Source: Owenia fusiformis | Taxonomy: Eukaryota; Annelida; Polychaeta; Sabellida; Oweniidae | Length of the DNA stretch: 64,000 nt | NCBI GenBank assembly: GCA_903813345.2 | Contig: CAIIXF020000006.1 | Location: 16,310,348-16,374,347 of the forward strand | Direction of reading: 5' to 3' | Part shown: in pieces, positions 1 through 12,100 of the stretch | Position numbering within the stretch: the stretch's first letter is position 1 | Layout of the letters: each line of letters opens with the position of its first letter | Notes under the pieces: generated by a model | What the model saw: only the letters and a program-made list of their open reading frames with translations | What the model was told of the DNA's origin: nothing | The model's database searches: none | Position numbers and translations under genes: made by a program

Positions 1-177
1 ATCAACCCTATTTAGCCATATGTTAAATGACTATTTATGTTTGACAAATTATCAGTCATAATAACCAACTTAATGAAAATTATGGGAAAATTTGATTTCA
101 AAATAAAACTTGCTTTAACAGGCTTCCCAAAGGGGAGAGTCATGATTGCCACACTTTTGGAGGGGGGTGTACCATAC

Positions 178-409
178 CTGCGCTTTAAGACCCATCTTCT
201 TCAACTTTTTGCCTTTTTTAAATCCTTTCATTCCATCTTCAACCAGGAATAAGCTTATACCATGCGCTGGAGACTTTGCGTCCGGATTTGTTAGAGCCAC
301 TACTACCCCTACCCCCATCATCTGCCCATTTGTGATGAACACTTTGCTCCCATTGAGAATGTAGTCATCACCATCTTTTTTAGCATTTGTTCGCACACTT
401 TGGAGATCA
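178..409 (-). CDS. ACADL: ACADL exon 6 (last one in window)
   Basis: 232 nt ending in phase 0 at a GTATGG donor. It encodes SDLQSVRTNAKKDGDDYILN followed by GSKVFITNG, then SPAHGISLFLVE and KMGLKAQ, all characteristic of the middle beta domain. Bases 1-177 are the following intron; no further exon is visible there. Confidence 0.9.
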
Positions 410-2992
410 CTGTAACCATAGTAACCATGCTGTCAGTTTGGTTGTCATAGCGTAAGCAATGCATTATAACCTATTATAACTAGTGACCATATTTCTTTGT
501 TTGTTTCAATAATGTAATAATGAATGGTAATAGCAATAGCAGCATTTTTTGATTACAGTTACCATAGCACTGACATTGTAAAACAAAGAAAAATATGGAT
601 TTGTCAAATGTGCATCATTCTGATACTCATCACATCTTTCTGTTTTTCTACAAGAAATATCTTTCTAAAAAGGAACTTATAGAAGGCCATGATTTCTAAT
701 GATATATGTGGTTGCTAAAACTAAGGAAATCAAAAATCACAATGTACGTTGATTGTCCAGGTAAAAAAACACAATATAGCACGAACATGATTAATAATAG
801 AGATAATGACTGTTTGAATTGAATTGAACACATTTGTAGGGACATTCTCATTGAAAATTGAAAATTTAGATATCTAAAAAATAGGGAGATCAATGTGTGC
901 CCATTTGTTTTACCTGCCTGCCCCAGGCTCTGTCATAACAATAGCTCCTATACAGCTGCCATCAGCCATCTTGGGAATAAACTTCTCTTTCTGCTCCTGT
1001 GTACCATAATTCTGTAGGTATGGTAATACAACAGCTGAGTGGTTGCCAAATCCACAGCCTGAGTGGTTGATGTAACTCCTACAGTATGGAAAAGGTAAAG
1101 GAGTAATGGGTACAGGTGAAGTCCCATCTTTATTGTAACCAGGTTTGTGAAACAGCAAATTAATCAATACAAGGTATAATACAAAAAACACTGCCATCCC
1201 TCATCAGTTTAAAACTACATAAAGAAATGGGTCTGAGGAACATTTGATGGAAATGATTTATTTGAATCAAGGGATTTAACTTTGTAGACTCATTCTAGCC
1301 AAAAGTGTTAATTGTGTCCATGCAGTATATCCATTGTTTTTCAGCTATGTATGGTTACTTACTGTTCCTCGACCATAATGATGTCATGCAGCCAAGTTCC
1401 CCCAGGACCTCCAAACTCTTCTGATGCAGCACAACACAAGAAACCTTGGGCACCTGCCTTCTTCCAGATCTGAACAAATGTGTAAATCAAAGGGATTGAA
1501 AGATGATTTGATTTTTGAATGTTTTCAATGTTATGAACATTGCAATTATAAAAGAACACAATTCATATTCTGTCATAAAGCTATGAATAAATGAAATATT
1601 ATGTAATGTACATCTCAATTATATCATATCCCAAAAGATTAAGGTAAAAAGTGTGAAAATGTGAATTCTCATAAAAAAACATTTATATAAAAAGAACTGT
1701 AAATATACATTTTTAGTTGTACGTCCTAAAATCAACTTGAGGATTTTTAGAAAATGGATTTGGATCTGATTCTGCCTTTAATTTACATACTTGAATATAT
1801 AGAGGTTATTTAATGGGAGGGATTGAATATGGGTTTTATTCTGTGGGAGAAAGAAAAGATATTTACCTCATAACTAACTTGGCCATCCTCCTCCCATCTG
1901 TAACAGAAAGCATTATATTATAATTTCAAAGCCTTCTTTTCCAATTGTTCAAGTTGTATACACCTCTTTTACCTTGATGCACTCCTTTCCAAGTGTAGAG
2001 GCCATTATTCTGCACTTAATAATGCTGGCACATTCTTTTCAAAAGTCTTTGAAAGTTTCAAAAAATGTCTATAGTAGTTTTTCAAGTCATGAAAATAATA
2101 TTTGAATGATTAAACTATACATTCTTTTAAAACAGGGCACAGGGCCTTTAAAAGGGCAACAATTGAAAGAGATAGGCACATTGATTGTCACAAACACTTT
2201 AAAATGTTTGCTTTCCTCTCAACATAATTTTTATGACTTTAATACTATATTTCTTTGAAATATTTCTATTTTAAGCTTCAATAACAATGAAGCAGACATC
2301 CCCCTTGACCATTTCTGCCATACTTTGTATTTTCAATTTTCAATATTTTCCATTGAATAGGATTGTAGCTGAAAAACATTTGTTTGTTTTTTTGTAAAAA
2401 TTACTTTCAAAATTTAAAGAGCACTCACTATCCAGTCTTTGTTGGTGGTACTTAAATCATTTACTTAATTCAACACAATTCAAACACATACATGTACATA
2501 CTTATCATTATTTGGTGCAACTTCTTCACGGTAAAACCTTCTACAATTTTCTCTGAATATGTCATGCTCCTCTGTAAAAATTTGTCTGGTTCCTATATCC
2601 ATCATGTTAGGAACTGTGGATGTCTCTGGCCTGCTACTGTATGGCCTACAAAATGTGTATAACAGTATTCTGTTTGTGTCCATGTGGTAAGTTATTTTCA
2701 GCTTCTTTCGGTCATTTTAGTGTAATATGGCCATGCATGAATAGAATATATAAAGTATATTGTCGTTATTATCAAAACTTACAGAGACCTTCAAAATTTA
2801 GATATTAACTTTTGCATGGTGACTATTCCTCAACAGTTGATATGAAGAATTGTTGTTGAGAATGTGCAAAATCTAAATTACCCTCTCTCCATAGTATGAA
2901 CAATTTACTTACCTGTTAATGCGAGTGAATGTTGCCTTCTTCAATTGAGACGCAACTTTAGAAGATTTCCTAGCAATATGTCTGAATGCCAT
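178..2992 (-). CDS. ACADL: Long-chain acyl-CoA dehydrogenase, mitochondrial (6 N-terminal exons; gene continues past window start)
   Basis: Spliced from six exons read right to left: 2992-2913, 2645-2502, 1897-1867, 1469-1363, 1078-914 and 409-178. They total 759 nt (253 codons) in one frame, with GT-AG at every junction. The first 35 or so residues are rich in Arg, Lys and Ser and lack acidic residues, as in a mitochondrial presequence. Next comes the acyl-CoA dehydrogenase N-terminal helical domain. The FAD-domain signature MTEPGAGSDL spans the exon 5/6 junction, followed by NGSKVFITNG and GMKGFKKGKKL. The resemblance is closest to ACADL (LCAD) rather than ACADM, ACADVL or ACADS. The family enzyme catalyses the first, FAD-dependent dehydrogenation of long-chain acyl-CoA in mitochondrial beta-oxidation. 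ACADLs have about 430 residues, so roughly 175, including the catalytic glutamate, lie off the left edge. It is divergently oriented from the CRMP gene. Confidence 0.9.
914..1078 (-). CDS. ACADL: ACADL exon 5
   Basis: 165 nt. It encodes the segment with LPYLQNYGTQEQKEKFIPKM and then IGAIVMTEPGAG. The latter is the start of the acyl-CoA dehydrogenase signature that contacts FAD and substrate. Confidence 0.9.
1363..1469 (-). CDS. ACADL: ACADL exon 4
   Basis: 107 nt. It encodes IWKKAGAQGFLCCAASEEFG and then GGPGG and MVEEQ, the conserved Gly-rich segment of the N-terminal domain. The donor is GTAAGT; phase is 2 at the end. Confidence 0.85.
1867..1897 (-). CDS. ACADL: ACADL exon 3 (31-nt microexon)
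   Basis: A 31-nt exon with a TTACAG acceptor and GTA donor. It completes the Lys codon from exon 2 and encodes WEEDGQVSYE, which fits the Trp-Glu region after the first helix in ACADL. Without it exons 2 and 4 would be out of frame. Confidence 0.8.
2502..2645 (-). CDS. ACADL: ACADL exon 2
   Basis: 144 nt. The acceptor TTTGTAG joins exon 1 in phase; the donor is GTATGT. It encodes the end of the presequence and the segment with RQIFTEEHDIFRENCRRFY, the start of the acyl-CoA dehydrogenase N-terminal domain. Confidence 0.85.
2913..2992 (-). CDS. ACADL: ACADL exon 1 (start codon and mitochondrial presequence)
   Basis: The minus-strand ATG is at 2992-2990. It encodes MAFRHIARKSSKVASQ followed by more Lys/Arg-rich sequence, and ends on a consensus GTAAGT donor. 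The exon is 80 nt, leaving AG to complete an Arg codon in exon 2. Confidence 0.8.
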
Positions 2993-4465
2993 TTTATAGC
3001 AGAAATAAATAATATTGTATGAATCTAAATTGTGTAAATGTTATATTATCACAGTCAGGACTTCAGATATTGACACTTGGACTTTGTCCTGTAGCCCTGT
3101 AGCCCTGTAGTTTCAGTCCAAAGATAAATGCTCAATTAATCAAAATCTTTCAAAATACAATCTACTGATATTGGTATTTTTGTCTTTGGAATCATTTGAG
3201 CCATTTTCTGGATTGTTTTCAAATGCTAAATTACCTATAATGATATTTTCCCTTTTCCAATATGGAAAATTTCTTGTAAAGATGAACCTCTCTCTTTACA
3301 CTGAGATAGGGTACATCTATGAATTCCGGGGTTCTTCCTCCTCTGGTGAAGTTCCATAGAAGAACTCTTCCAGAAAAAGAATATATGACCCTTGACCCTG
3401 GCCCTAATAAAAGAATACAATATTCCACACCCCCATGGCCATGACAGTGGCTCAGTAAGACTCAGAACTCATAGAACCCTATCTCCACATGGCGAATAAG
3501 TCACCCCTTCCTCTTATATTCTCTATATTAAAATCTTATATAGAGAATATTATAGGGAGGGGGGATTCACTATCTATCTTTGAATTCTGGGAATCTCCCT
3601 CTCTTCAAAACTTCCAAAACTTTTGACCAATCAATTAGCTGATGTCGTAATTTGCCATAAAGTAGAAGTTCGAAGCGGGACTTGTAAACATAGAAGTGCA
3701 GCTGCAAACATGGTAAGTTTTCTCATTATTTTAATACATTTCACTCATTTACATTCCATTTAACAAAAGATTCTCAAATTTAATACATTAAGCATCAACA
3801 CACACGGAGATTTTTGGTTTGATGAATTGACATACATATCAAAACATTGATGAACTTTCTCAAAAAGTTTCTAAATATTTTCACATGTGTTTCCAATTTT
3901 GTGTTATTTGAGATGACAAACGCTGTAGATCTGTGAGGAGGACAGTTTGTATCAACGCATGCTATTAGGTTAATTAAGAAAGCAGTTTTCACTATATATT
4001 GTTTCCTGCTCATCTGGACAGGCTTTTACCTCCTCTATGTCTATGCACATGGAAGCGGAGGGGGGGGGGAGTAAGGCCGGTGTAAAAGGGTAGGTGGTCC
4101 TATCAAATTTTGGTCCTACTCTCTATTGATTTACATGGTGACCTAATTACAATTATTTTCCTTATTATTTATACACAGCCAGGGCCAGTAAGGGCCGTAA
4201 GGAAAGGGGACCATAATCCCCAGGGGACCATAATTTCTTTTACACCGGGTGTTTCAGTCTATACCCTACACATTCTAAGGGTAGTTTTATGTCACCACCA
4301 AGATTTTGTGACATTTGCTATAGTTACTGTTTTATGTTGATGGTCAGCAATCTGTAACAGATCGTTACACTTTTGCAATAGCTTGCTGGGTGGTGAAATC
4401 TTGTCATGTTAGTACCTTCTTATCACTTATATTGTGATATTGAAGCTGGGGTACTGAGTAATAGC

Positions 4466-4494
4466 ATGGGCTTCTAATTGAAAGCCCATGGTAA
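4466..4494. repeat. Short palindrome (GGGCTT..AAGCCC type)
   Basis: ATGGGCTTC and GAAAGCCCAT face each other across a few bases. A better copy occurs at 11080-11110, and a half-copy near 39971. Small recurrent hairpin of unknown origin. Confidence 0.4.
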
Positions 4495-4956
4495 TAACTT
4501 AAGATGTAATATGTTGACAGCTTTTGTATTGCAAACCTGAATAATCTGATGGTCTGGTACAAAACTCAAAAATAGAAATACAAATCAACAAAGCAGGAAC
4601 TAATGAGTAAACACACAGCAAAGGTATAGAGCAGGATACACTAAGTCATAAATCACAAGGAGCTCAGGTGCTTCATGACCTGTAGTACCTGGTCCTTATC
4701 AGCTAGAATATGTTTTAACATCATATACCCAAAATCCCTATCAGCTACACCACACACACTGAGTTTTACAAATGATTTTATGGAACAATACTCTAAGAAC
4801 TTATCAATAGCCTCTTATGGGTACATGAAGGGTCATGGATTTCTTGCTTTATATTCTCATTAGATATACATGATTATATACATATGTTGGATGTATATGT
4901 TGTATATTTGATCAAAGTATAATCTATCTCCACCCTATCCCTATATCCAAACATTT

Positions 4957-5046
4957 AGATAAGTTACAAGTAGATAAGTTACAAGTAGATAAGTTACAAG
5001 TAGATAAGTTACAAGTAGATAAGTTACAAGTAGATAAGTTAGAAGT
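4957..5046. repeat. 15-bp minisatellite, 6 copies
   Basis: Unit AGATAAGTTACAAGT repeated head to tail, starting at 4957, 4972, 4987, 5002, 5017 and 5032. The last copy differs by one base. The near perfection suggests recent expansion. Confidence 0.95.
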
Positions 5047-6543
5047 GTGAGGGGACTCCAGAAGACTGTTTGTAAAGTACATGTATATGAAAAGATTTGT
5101 AGGTCTAGAAAAGTGCATTGGTTGGTATGGCTAGATGTTAGAATAACCGGAACAAAGATTTGGTATCTTGCTTATAAGTGCTTTGGGATGACTTCCAAAA
5201 ATGCAACAGAATCAAACAATGCCTGTTCCAGTCAATGCAGTTTTTATATCATTATGTGTATACTGTACATGTGCATGTAGATTTATCAATTTTAGAAACT
5301 TAGTTCTCCTCGTTTCTCCTCCAGGAGAAAATGGGATGTTCTCAGGAGTGTTTATGCATGATTACATATTAGTAAACTGATGTTATAACTGGATTTTGAT
5401 AATAGCCTCACATGTTGCACCTACTTGAAACCTTTGTGCAATTGCAAATGTGCACTCTTTTGAGAACAAGTTGCACCCACTTGAAACCTGTCAGCACCCT
5501 ATGGAAAATAAAATAAATTGTAAAAATAAAATAAAAAGGCTTATTTATAATTTGGGGTAGAATTGCATCCATCAGGGACCCGATCAGGGGATATCTCTGA
5601 ATGTACACGTAGCAGTTGTATTTACATATTTGAACCAATTTATATCATGAGATGGAAAAACAAGATTTGCTATTTTATAAGAGAGTCAGGATTTCCCATA
5701 GCTATTTCACCTGGGAAGTTTATGAGAATTCTGTGTCCATTGACACAACAGGTCAAGTCAAGGTGTAGGGTTACTGTACATGTCTCTTTAATCAGCTGTT
5801 AATTAGGTACCCCACTACCCTTTAATTCCCATCATCATCAGCTAGCTACACTACTCTCTGACTGATACAGGTGATTTAACAGTTTTGATAATGATCAGGT
5901 CAAAACAATCTCTTGAATTATGGCCTCTTTTGGTGTATTAAATGTGAACGAATGTTGGCTACATTATAATGAAAATATATTTCTAGTTTTGTGATTTTTA
6001 TATTTCATATGTCTTATTGGATATAGGCTAAAACAGAGGATTTTTGTTACTTGAGAGGGAAGATGATGCCTAGATCTTGTAAAGGGTATTAATTAGGAGT
6101 ACCATAGGGCCTTATACTATCATTCACAGGTTTTTCATCTTAGATACCCTTGGGGCCTTAGGGTAAGGCTTAGAAGATCCAATAATGAACTTATTTTGTC
6201 TCCTGTCCTGAATATTAGATGATGATGGTAAACACCCTGAAATTGAGAGAAAGATGAAATGCAGTCAAACTTTAACTAATAAATTGTATGAATATTAAGC
6301 ATAAAGCAGTAAGTCAGTAAGATTATACTATTGATTATCAAATTAAGAAAATTAATATTCATTGTTAATGAATAGGAAATAATTAAAATTATCTGCTACA
6401 GTTGTGCTTAATCTTATCTTTGGGAGACTGATCTAAATTCTTAAATTCTCTCCTTACCCAGAGCCAGACAGGCTCTACTATCCTCTGGAATAGTCGCAAG
6501 CTTTAGATAGAGAGAGACTCTGATAAATCAGAATGCTCCTTGC

Positions 6544-7010
6544 TAGTGTTGTCGCGATGTGCCATAATCGTACATCGATGCGTCAGCAATTTTCAGTAGT
6601 AAACATCGATGCACATCGCGATGTACATCGAGAAAAAGTCAGAGAAAAGTGCACTGAAATACCGAACGCTAATGCACTAAAATACCGAACAGAACATTTA
6701 ATAAGAGTACGCTGGTACATACGGGAACTTCTAGTAACGGTGAAATGAAAGTAAAGTAATTTTTTTAGATTAATGGTTCATTTCGACTAGCTAAAACAGT
6801 TTTAAAGTGAAAGAATATCAGAAAACATTGGAAATGAAATAAGACATGAGAAAGGTAAGCGATTTGCGTCAAAATAAGATAAGAAAGGGTGATTTTTAGC
6901 AAATTAATTTTTTTTAAAAACATCGATGTTTTGTTTCAGACATCGATGCATCGCCATAATCAGATTTGGCGATGTATATCGCGATGTATCGATTAATCGC
7001 GACAACACTA
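6544..7010. mobile_element. hAT-type MITE, 467 bp
   Basis: The ends are perfect inverted repeats: TAGTGTTGTCGCGAT at 6544 and its complement ending at 7010. The element is flanked by an exact 8-bp duplication, CTCCTTGC, at 6536-6543 and 7011-7018. Eight-base duplications and TAGTG/CAGTG ends are typical of hAT transposons. Subterminal ATCGATG and CGATGTA motifs recur in both orientations. There is no transposase, so it is non-autonomous. Confidence 0.9.
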
Positions 7011-7975
7011 CTCCTTGCCCATCATGATGGTTACCCTGATGCCTAGAAAATACTATATCTAGTTAACACTAGCCTCTGTCAAGGAGGATAGACAATTTTG
7101 AATTTTGATGCTGATAGGATCTTTTATAAAGGGTCTGCTTAAATGTAGTGACTAAATTTGTGATTGGGTCAGGTTAGCCATATTTTGGACCTAAATGTCA
7201 AATTGGGTAAGGCGCGATCAAAGGGTTGTTTATTATTGGAAGAGTGGAGATAATGCTCTTTTTAAAGAGGTACATATAGGTATACATACAGTCAATCATG
7301 ACTTATCAGCATATACATAGAGAGTGTAATTGTAGTTTAAAGTGTACTTTTGACTCGACTTTATGAAAACTAGAACTGCAGAAAATATGACCTTGCATAA
7401 ATGGGGCAGTGGGGAGGGTGTGGGCTAATGCCTGATGTATGCATCTTGTATAATGTATCTTGTTTGGCTTATGTCTGTACATCATGAGAGTCTTGGTTGT
7501 GAATCATTATACAATTATATCATGCATCTGCTATGAAGGTACAACAATGTTAAAGTGTAGAAATGTTAGAACGCATCAGGCATACTAACAATCAGTACTC
7601 TACATATATTAGTCTGTAAAAGAGCTACAAAGATGGTCCATATAGATGGAGATGCAATCCATCTTCAAAAGCATTCTGACACTCAGACCATCTCTGCCTT
7701 GCAAAGAATGCTTCTTGGAAGGTACTGCTCGACGGCTGTGATCTCTCACGATGCTTCGAAAGTGTTTAAAAGTTAATGTTTGGTATCAAGAGAACATTTT
7801 GAATTAATATACATTAAAATTATATTATATATTTGATTATTTGGTATTTAATTATATCATACAGGTTTAATTACTTTGATTTGATAAAATACATGTACCC
7901 TTTTTATCGTACTTAACAAAAGGTACGATATTGTAGTCAGCTTGGCGGGCGGGCGGGCGGCGTCTCACTTTTCAA
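7011..7975. other. Intergenic, no gene seen
   Basis: Nothing codes here. A GGCGGGCGGGCGGGCGG run at about 7944-7960 precedes the 162-bp tandem array. GGTACGATATTG occurs just before the array and again just after it (near 8743). Confidence 0.4.
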
Positions 7976-7977
7976 CT

Positions 7978-8648
7978 TGTCTACAGGTTTCCAGCCAAAC
8001 CATTTGAGGGATTCATCTGAAATTTTCAGGGATGTTTCTACATATCAACGTCAAGAACTGATTAGTTTTTGGGCATTCTGGGTAAATCTTAAGGTGGCCA
8101 TTTTGGATTTTGCGTCCTAAAATTTTCACTTTCAAGAATTGTCTACAGGTTTCCAGCCAAACCATTTGAGGGATTCATCTGAAATTTTCAGGGATGTTTC
8201 TACATATCAACGTCAAGAACTGATTAGTTTTTGGGCATTCTGGGTAAATCTTAAGGTGGCCATTTTGGATTTTCCGTCCTAAAATCTTCACTTTCAAGAC
8301 TTGTCTACAGGTTTCCAGCCAAACCATTTGAGGGATTCATCTGAAATTTTCAGGGATGTTTTACATATCAACATCAAGAACTGATTAGTTTTTGGGCATT
8401 CTGGGTAAATCTTAAGGTGGCCATTTTGGATTTTCCGTCCTAAAATCTTCACTTTCAAGACTTGTCTACAGGTTTCCAGCCAAACCATTTGAGGGATTCA
8501 TCTGAAATTTTCAGGGATGTTTCTACATATCAACGTCAAGAACTGATTGGTTTTTGGGCATTCTGGGTAAATTTTAAGGTGTCCATTTTGGATTTTCCGT
8601 CCTAAAATCTTCACTTTCAAGACTTGTCTACAGGTTTCCAGCCAAACC
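7978..8648. repeat. Tandem array of ~162-bp unit, 4 copies plus a partial
   Basis: TTGTCTACAGGTTTCCAGCC starts units at 7978, 8139, 8301, 8462 and 8624; the last unit stops soon after. Units are 161-162 bp and differ by few substitutions. The flank after it (CTGATTAACTTTTCTGTGGCC, then TTCACGTC and TGTGCCTTG) resembles 39400-39715, so the array sits inside a dispersed repeat family. Confidence 0.95.
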
Positions 8649-9112
8649 GTTCAAATGTTACACAGTGATAAGTTCTAGAGCTGATTAACTTTTCTGTGGC
8701 CATCTTGCTTTCTTGGTCAACAAGACCACAATGCTGTGTTTTAGGTACGATATTGTTCACGTCTGTGCCTTGTTATATTTTACTCTTGATTGTGTCTAGA
8801 TAATCTAGTTTGAAATTCATATGCCCTTTCCAATGATATTTATTAAAGATTTACTTGAAAATTGTGTGCATTGCTCCATTTGAAATGGGATAATAGTTTT
8901 AATGTCTTTATTATTTCAAAGATGGCACTAGTGATCATTCCTATTTTAAAACAAAGATGGCTTACATGTATTGCTTTTAGAGGGATCATCTAATAATTTG
9001 TACATACATGTACGATTGTTAATTACCAATTGCCTAAATTTTATACCTATCATCCCACCCTTGATTTTTGAAAACCTAAATTATTTTGAATAGAGGGGGA
9101 TACGGTAGAACT

Positions 9113-9138
9113 GGGGGGGGGGGGGGGGGGGGGGGGGG
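9113..9138. repeat. Poly-G tract, 26 bases
   Basis: Uninterrupted run of G. A poly-G near 36150, a poly-C near 36240 and others are shorter. Length is likely unstable in sequencing. Confidence 0.9.
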
Positions 9139-12100
9139 AACTGTACTCTAAAGATTTATTTTGAATTGTTGAGGTTACAAAAAAGTTTAGCACTTTAACT
9201 ACCCAGAGTCTTGTAATAATAAATTGAAGCTCTGATTAAAAACATAAAAAGGGTACCATGCTCAAGATATGTCTAGTTACTGTCATCATGGATAATAGAA
9301 TAGGTTTGAGGTCTGTTTTTTCAAAATTGCGAGAATCATTATTGAGTTAATGGAACAAATCAATGATTATCTATTTAAGTCTACATTTTATATCTCAATA
9401 AAAGAGAATTAACAGGATTTCCCTAGTATTGATGCAAGTAGATGCTGGACCTGCTAAACTGATAGAAAATAGGCTTGTATGATGCATCAAGTTGAACCCT
9501 CTTGAAAGAAAAAGCATCATTTTCATCATCACCATTGCTTAAGCTGACCAAATTTAAAGTTATGAACTATGAAAGAATTTATTTTGCAACAACCTGAAAA
9601 AAATCTTGGAGGGGTCATGGTCTAAGCCTATGGAGGGGTGAACAGTATTATTTTTATTCAGTTAGTTTGTCCCAGGCATTGGCATGAGTATTATTGATTT
9701 CCGTAGATGAATCAATCTAAAGTAGGCAATTTGTTTAAAACAAGGACCTTTATATGTATTAACACTTACTACAAATTGCATGTAACTTTACAAAATGATC
9801 TACTTTCGAGAATTTTCATTCTGGTTGCAAAGTCCAATAGAATCAATGAGAATTTTCACAATAGAACTTGTTATTGTCATTTATTCAGCTTGGTAAGTCT
9901 TTTTGTGCAACACTCATACCAGAATATAAATATGATTTTACTTGAAAATTCTGTGAAATTCACATTATTTAAGCTTATATCGCAAAATATTAAATTGGTT
10001 ATGATCAATTTGTGGGTCGACAATAGAAGTTATATCTCGTTAGACTTGAATGATCATTTTGCACTGTAATTTGCATGTTATCTGCCTTAAGGGAGTTGTA
10101 TCACAAACCAACTTGGTCTTTGTGGTGCTCGCAATAAAGACATACGCCATCTGTAGTCTATGAAAACTATTGATTCTATTCTCTGAAGAATTGAATGCTA
10201 ACACAAAGACAAAGCCATATACCATTCTATGAATTATTCCATGGTAATTACCACTAAAAAGTGACAATAAGCTTAACTTAAAAAGATTAATAAAGTCCAT
10301 CAATATGAATAACTCTGAGTCATAAGAGAATGTTAAAATATTAAAATTAATGCTCAATATCAATTTCGTATAATAATTTCTTTGTTTGATGCTTAGTGTT
10401 TCCCTTATGGCACCTCTTATGTTAATGACAAGTATAATATCACGATATTATAATTAAATTGATTTCCCTCTGTCTAGGGGTACACTGTAACCTAGTAAAA
10501 TCAGTCTATTGCCTTTATTAAAGTAAAACATGTCTGAGGTATAGTGATAGACAAAAGGTCTATGCCATAGCATAATGTAAAGTAGGAAATTAAAAAGCGT
10601 ATGATTTTCCGACTGATTGTCTATAGCCTGAATTCATTTCCATAAAGCAAGGAGTCTGTTCATTTTTTCCTGTTTCGTTTCGGTTTTGTTTTTCCAACAT
10701 AGACAGATGTTCCCTGGAAAGGCCCAGATAATGTATAATAAATCGGGACTGACTCATTCTATGAGCATCAAAGTCTTGATTCATGCATATCTTAACTGAT
10801 TGGAAACGGGGGAGATACTCATTTGTTTTTGATCAGAAAGCACAAGAGGCAATAATCAAACAACCAAAACAAACAAAATGTTTTTAACAGCAGTTGGGAA
10901 AAAGTAAGCCAAACGTAAAAAAATAAACATATCTCTACATAATTTTCTAAACCTCTGGTCAATCCAAGAACAGTTAAGTTAATAGAGCAAGCCACAAGAT
11001 TAGCCCCCTGTGCTATGTTTGGGTATATGTACAGCTGACCTTGGTAAGATTATGTACTGAAATATTTTTTCTATTGGACCATGGGCTTTCAATTAGATTG
11101 AAAGCCCATGATTGGACTAAGTTCACACAATTATAATGTTAAAGTACCTCAAATTCTAAATGACCTGATCAAACATTGATTAATAGGTACATCTTAAAAG
11201 TAAAGTTCAGGTAAAATCCTATGATTTGCATATTTTGTCGTTTGATGTTTTAATTTTATTTTTCCTCTAAGGCATGATAAATAAATGTGAAATAAATCTT
11301 TCTCACTGTAAATGAATTCTTCATGGGAAAAAAAACTTATAATCAAAATTCATAAAACAATATACATGTAGTATATAATTTACTATAACTTTATTAAGAT
11401 ATTTTTTAATTTTATTTAAGTTAATTTATTTCATTGACTTAAGAGAATTCCCAAAATATTGATGCTGTTCAAATCTCAAAACTTGAGACAAAGAAATCTA
11501 ATATTGATTTCTAATTTTAATATTAACAAAAGAATGCTTTAATACCAAACTCTTGAAATATTGGCATAGCTAAATGCCCTGAGGGTTAATCAATAATAAC
11601 CAGTTATAAGAAAACTAGGAGTAACCCCCCAGGATTTGCCGATATATTAGTCTGAGAGTGTTCTGTAGAATGCCTTATAGAGATATGTTCCAATACCAAT
11701 CTATTGGCCATGCTCCCGATTGTTGGCTCTCTCGCTAGTTCCTATATGTAGTTAATGAATTATCATTACCAATAGTTTGATGTATGTTCTGTTATAACAG
11801 TACTGACAGTTCCAACTTGAATATCGTCTCAAATATCGTTAAAGTAAGATTAGCATAACAAAATCTAGATCGGGAATTTTGCTGGTATGAGCTTTGTTTA
11901 CATCGAGTAAAATAATAGAATTTGATTGGTTACTTTGTGACGAAGATTTGATGATTTTGCATGATTCATATAACATATTAAGTCAGTGATTACTAATTGA
12001 AGGGCACTAATTCTATAAGGACAATTTCACTACTATCAGTTAGTAGTAGACCTACATCATAAAAACAACATTTTACAAGTACCACAGGGATCTATACCTT

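Larger units (their letters stand above)
2993..6535. other. Intergenic region between ACADL and CRMP, left part
   Basis: No convincing exon. Near 3514-3551 there is a short hairpin around TATTCTCTATA. Near 3620-3715 a CCAAT box is followed by an ATG lying directly on a GTAAGT donor (3712-3720). That could be a 5' exon of the plus-strand gene or chance. A degenerate member of a dispersed GTCACCACC repeat lies near 4290-4415, and a minisatellite at 4957-5046. Confidence 0.4.

Noticed and set aside
4924-5118. Minus-strand peptide with repeated LSTCN
   Set aside because: Created by the 15-bp minisatellite; no start context or domain.
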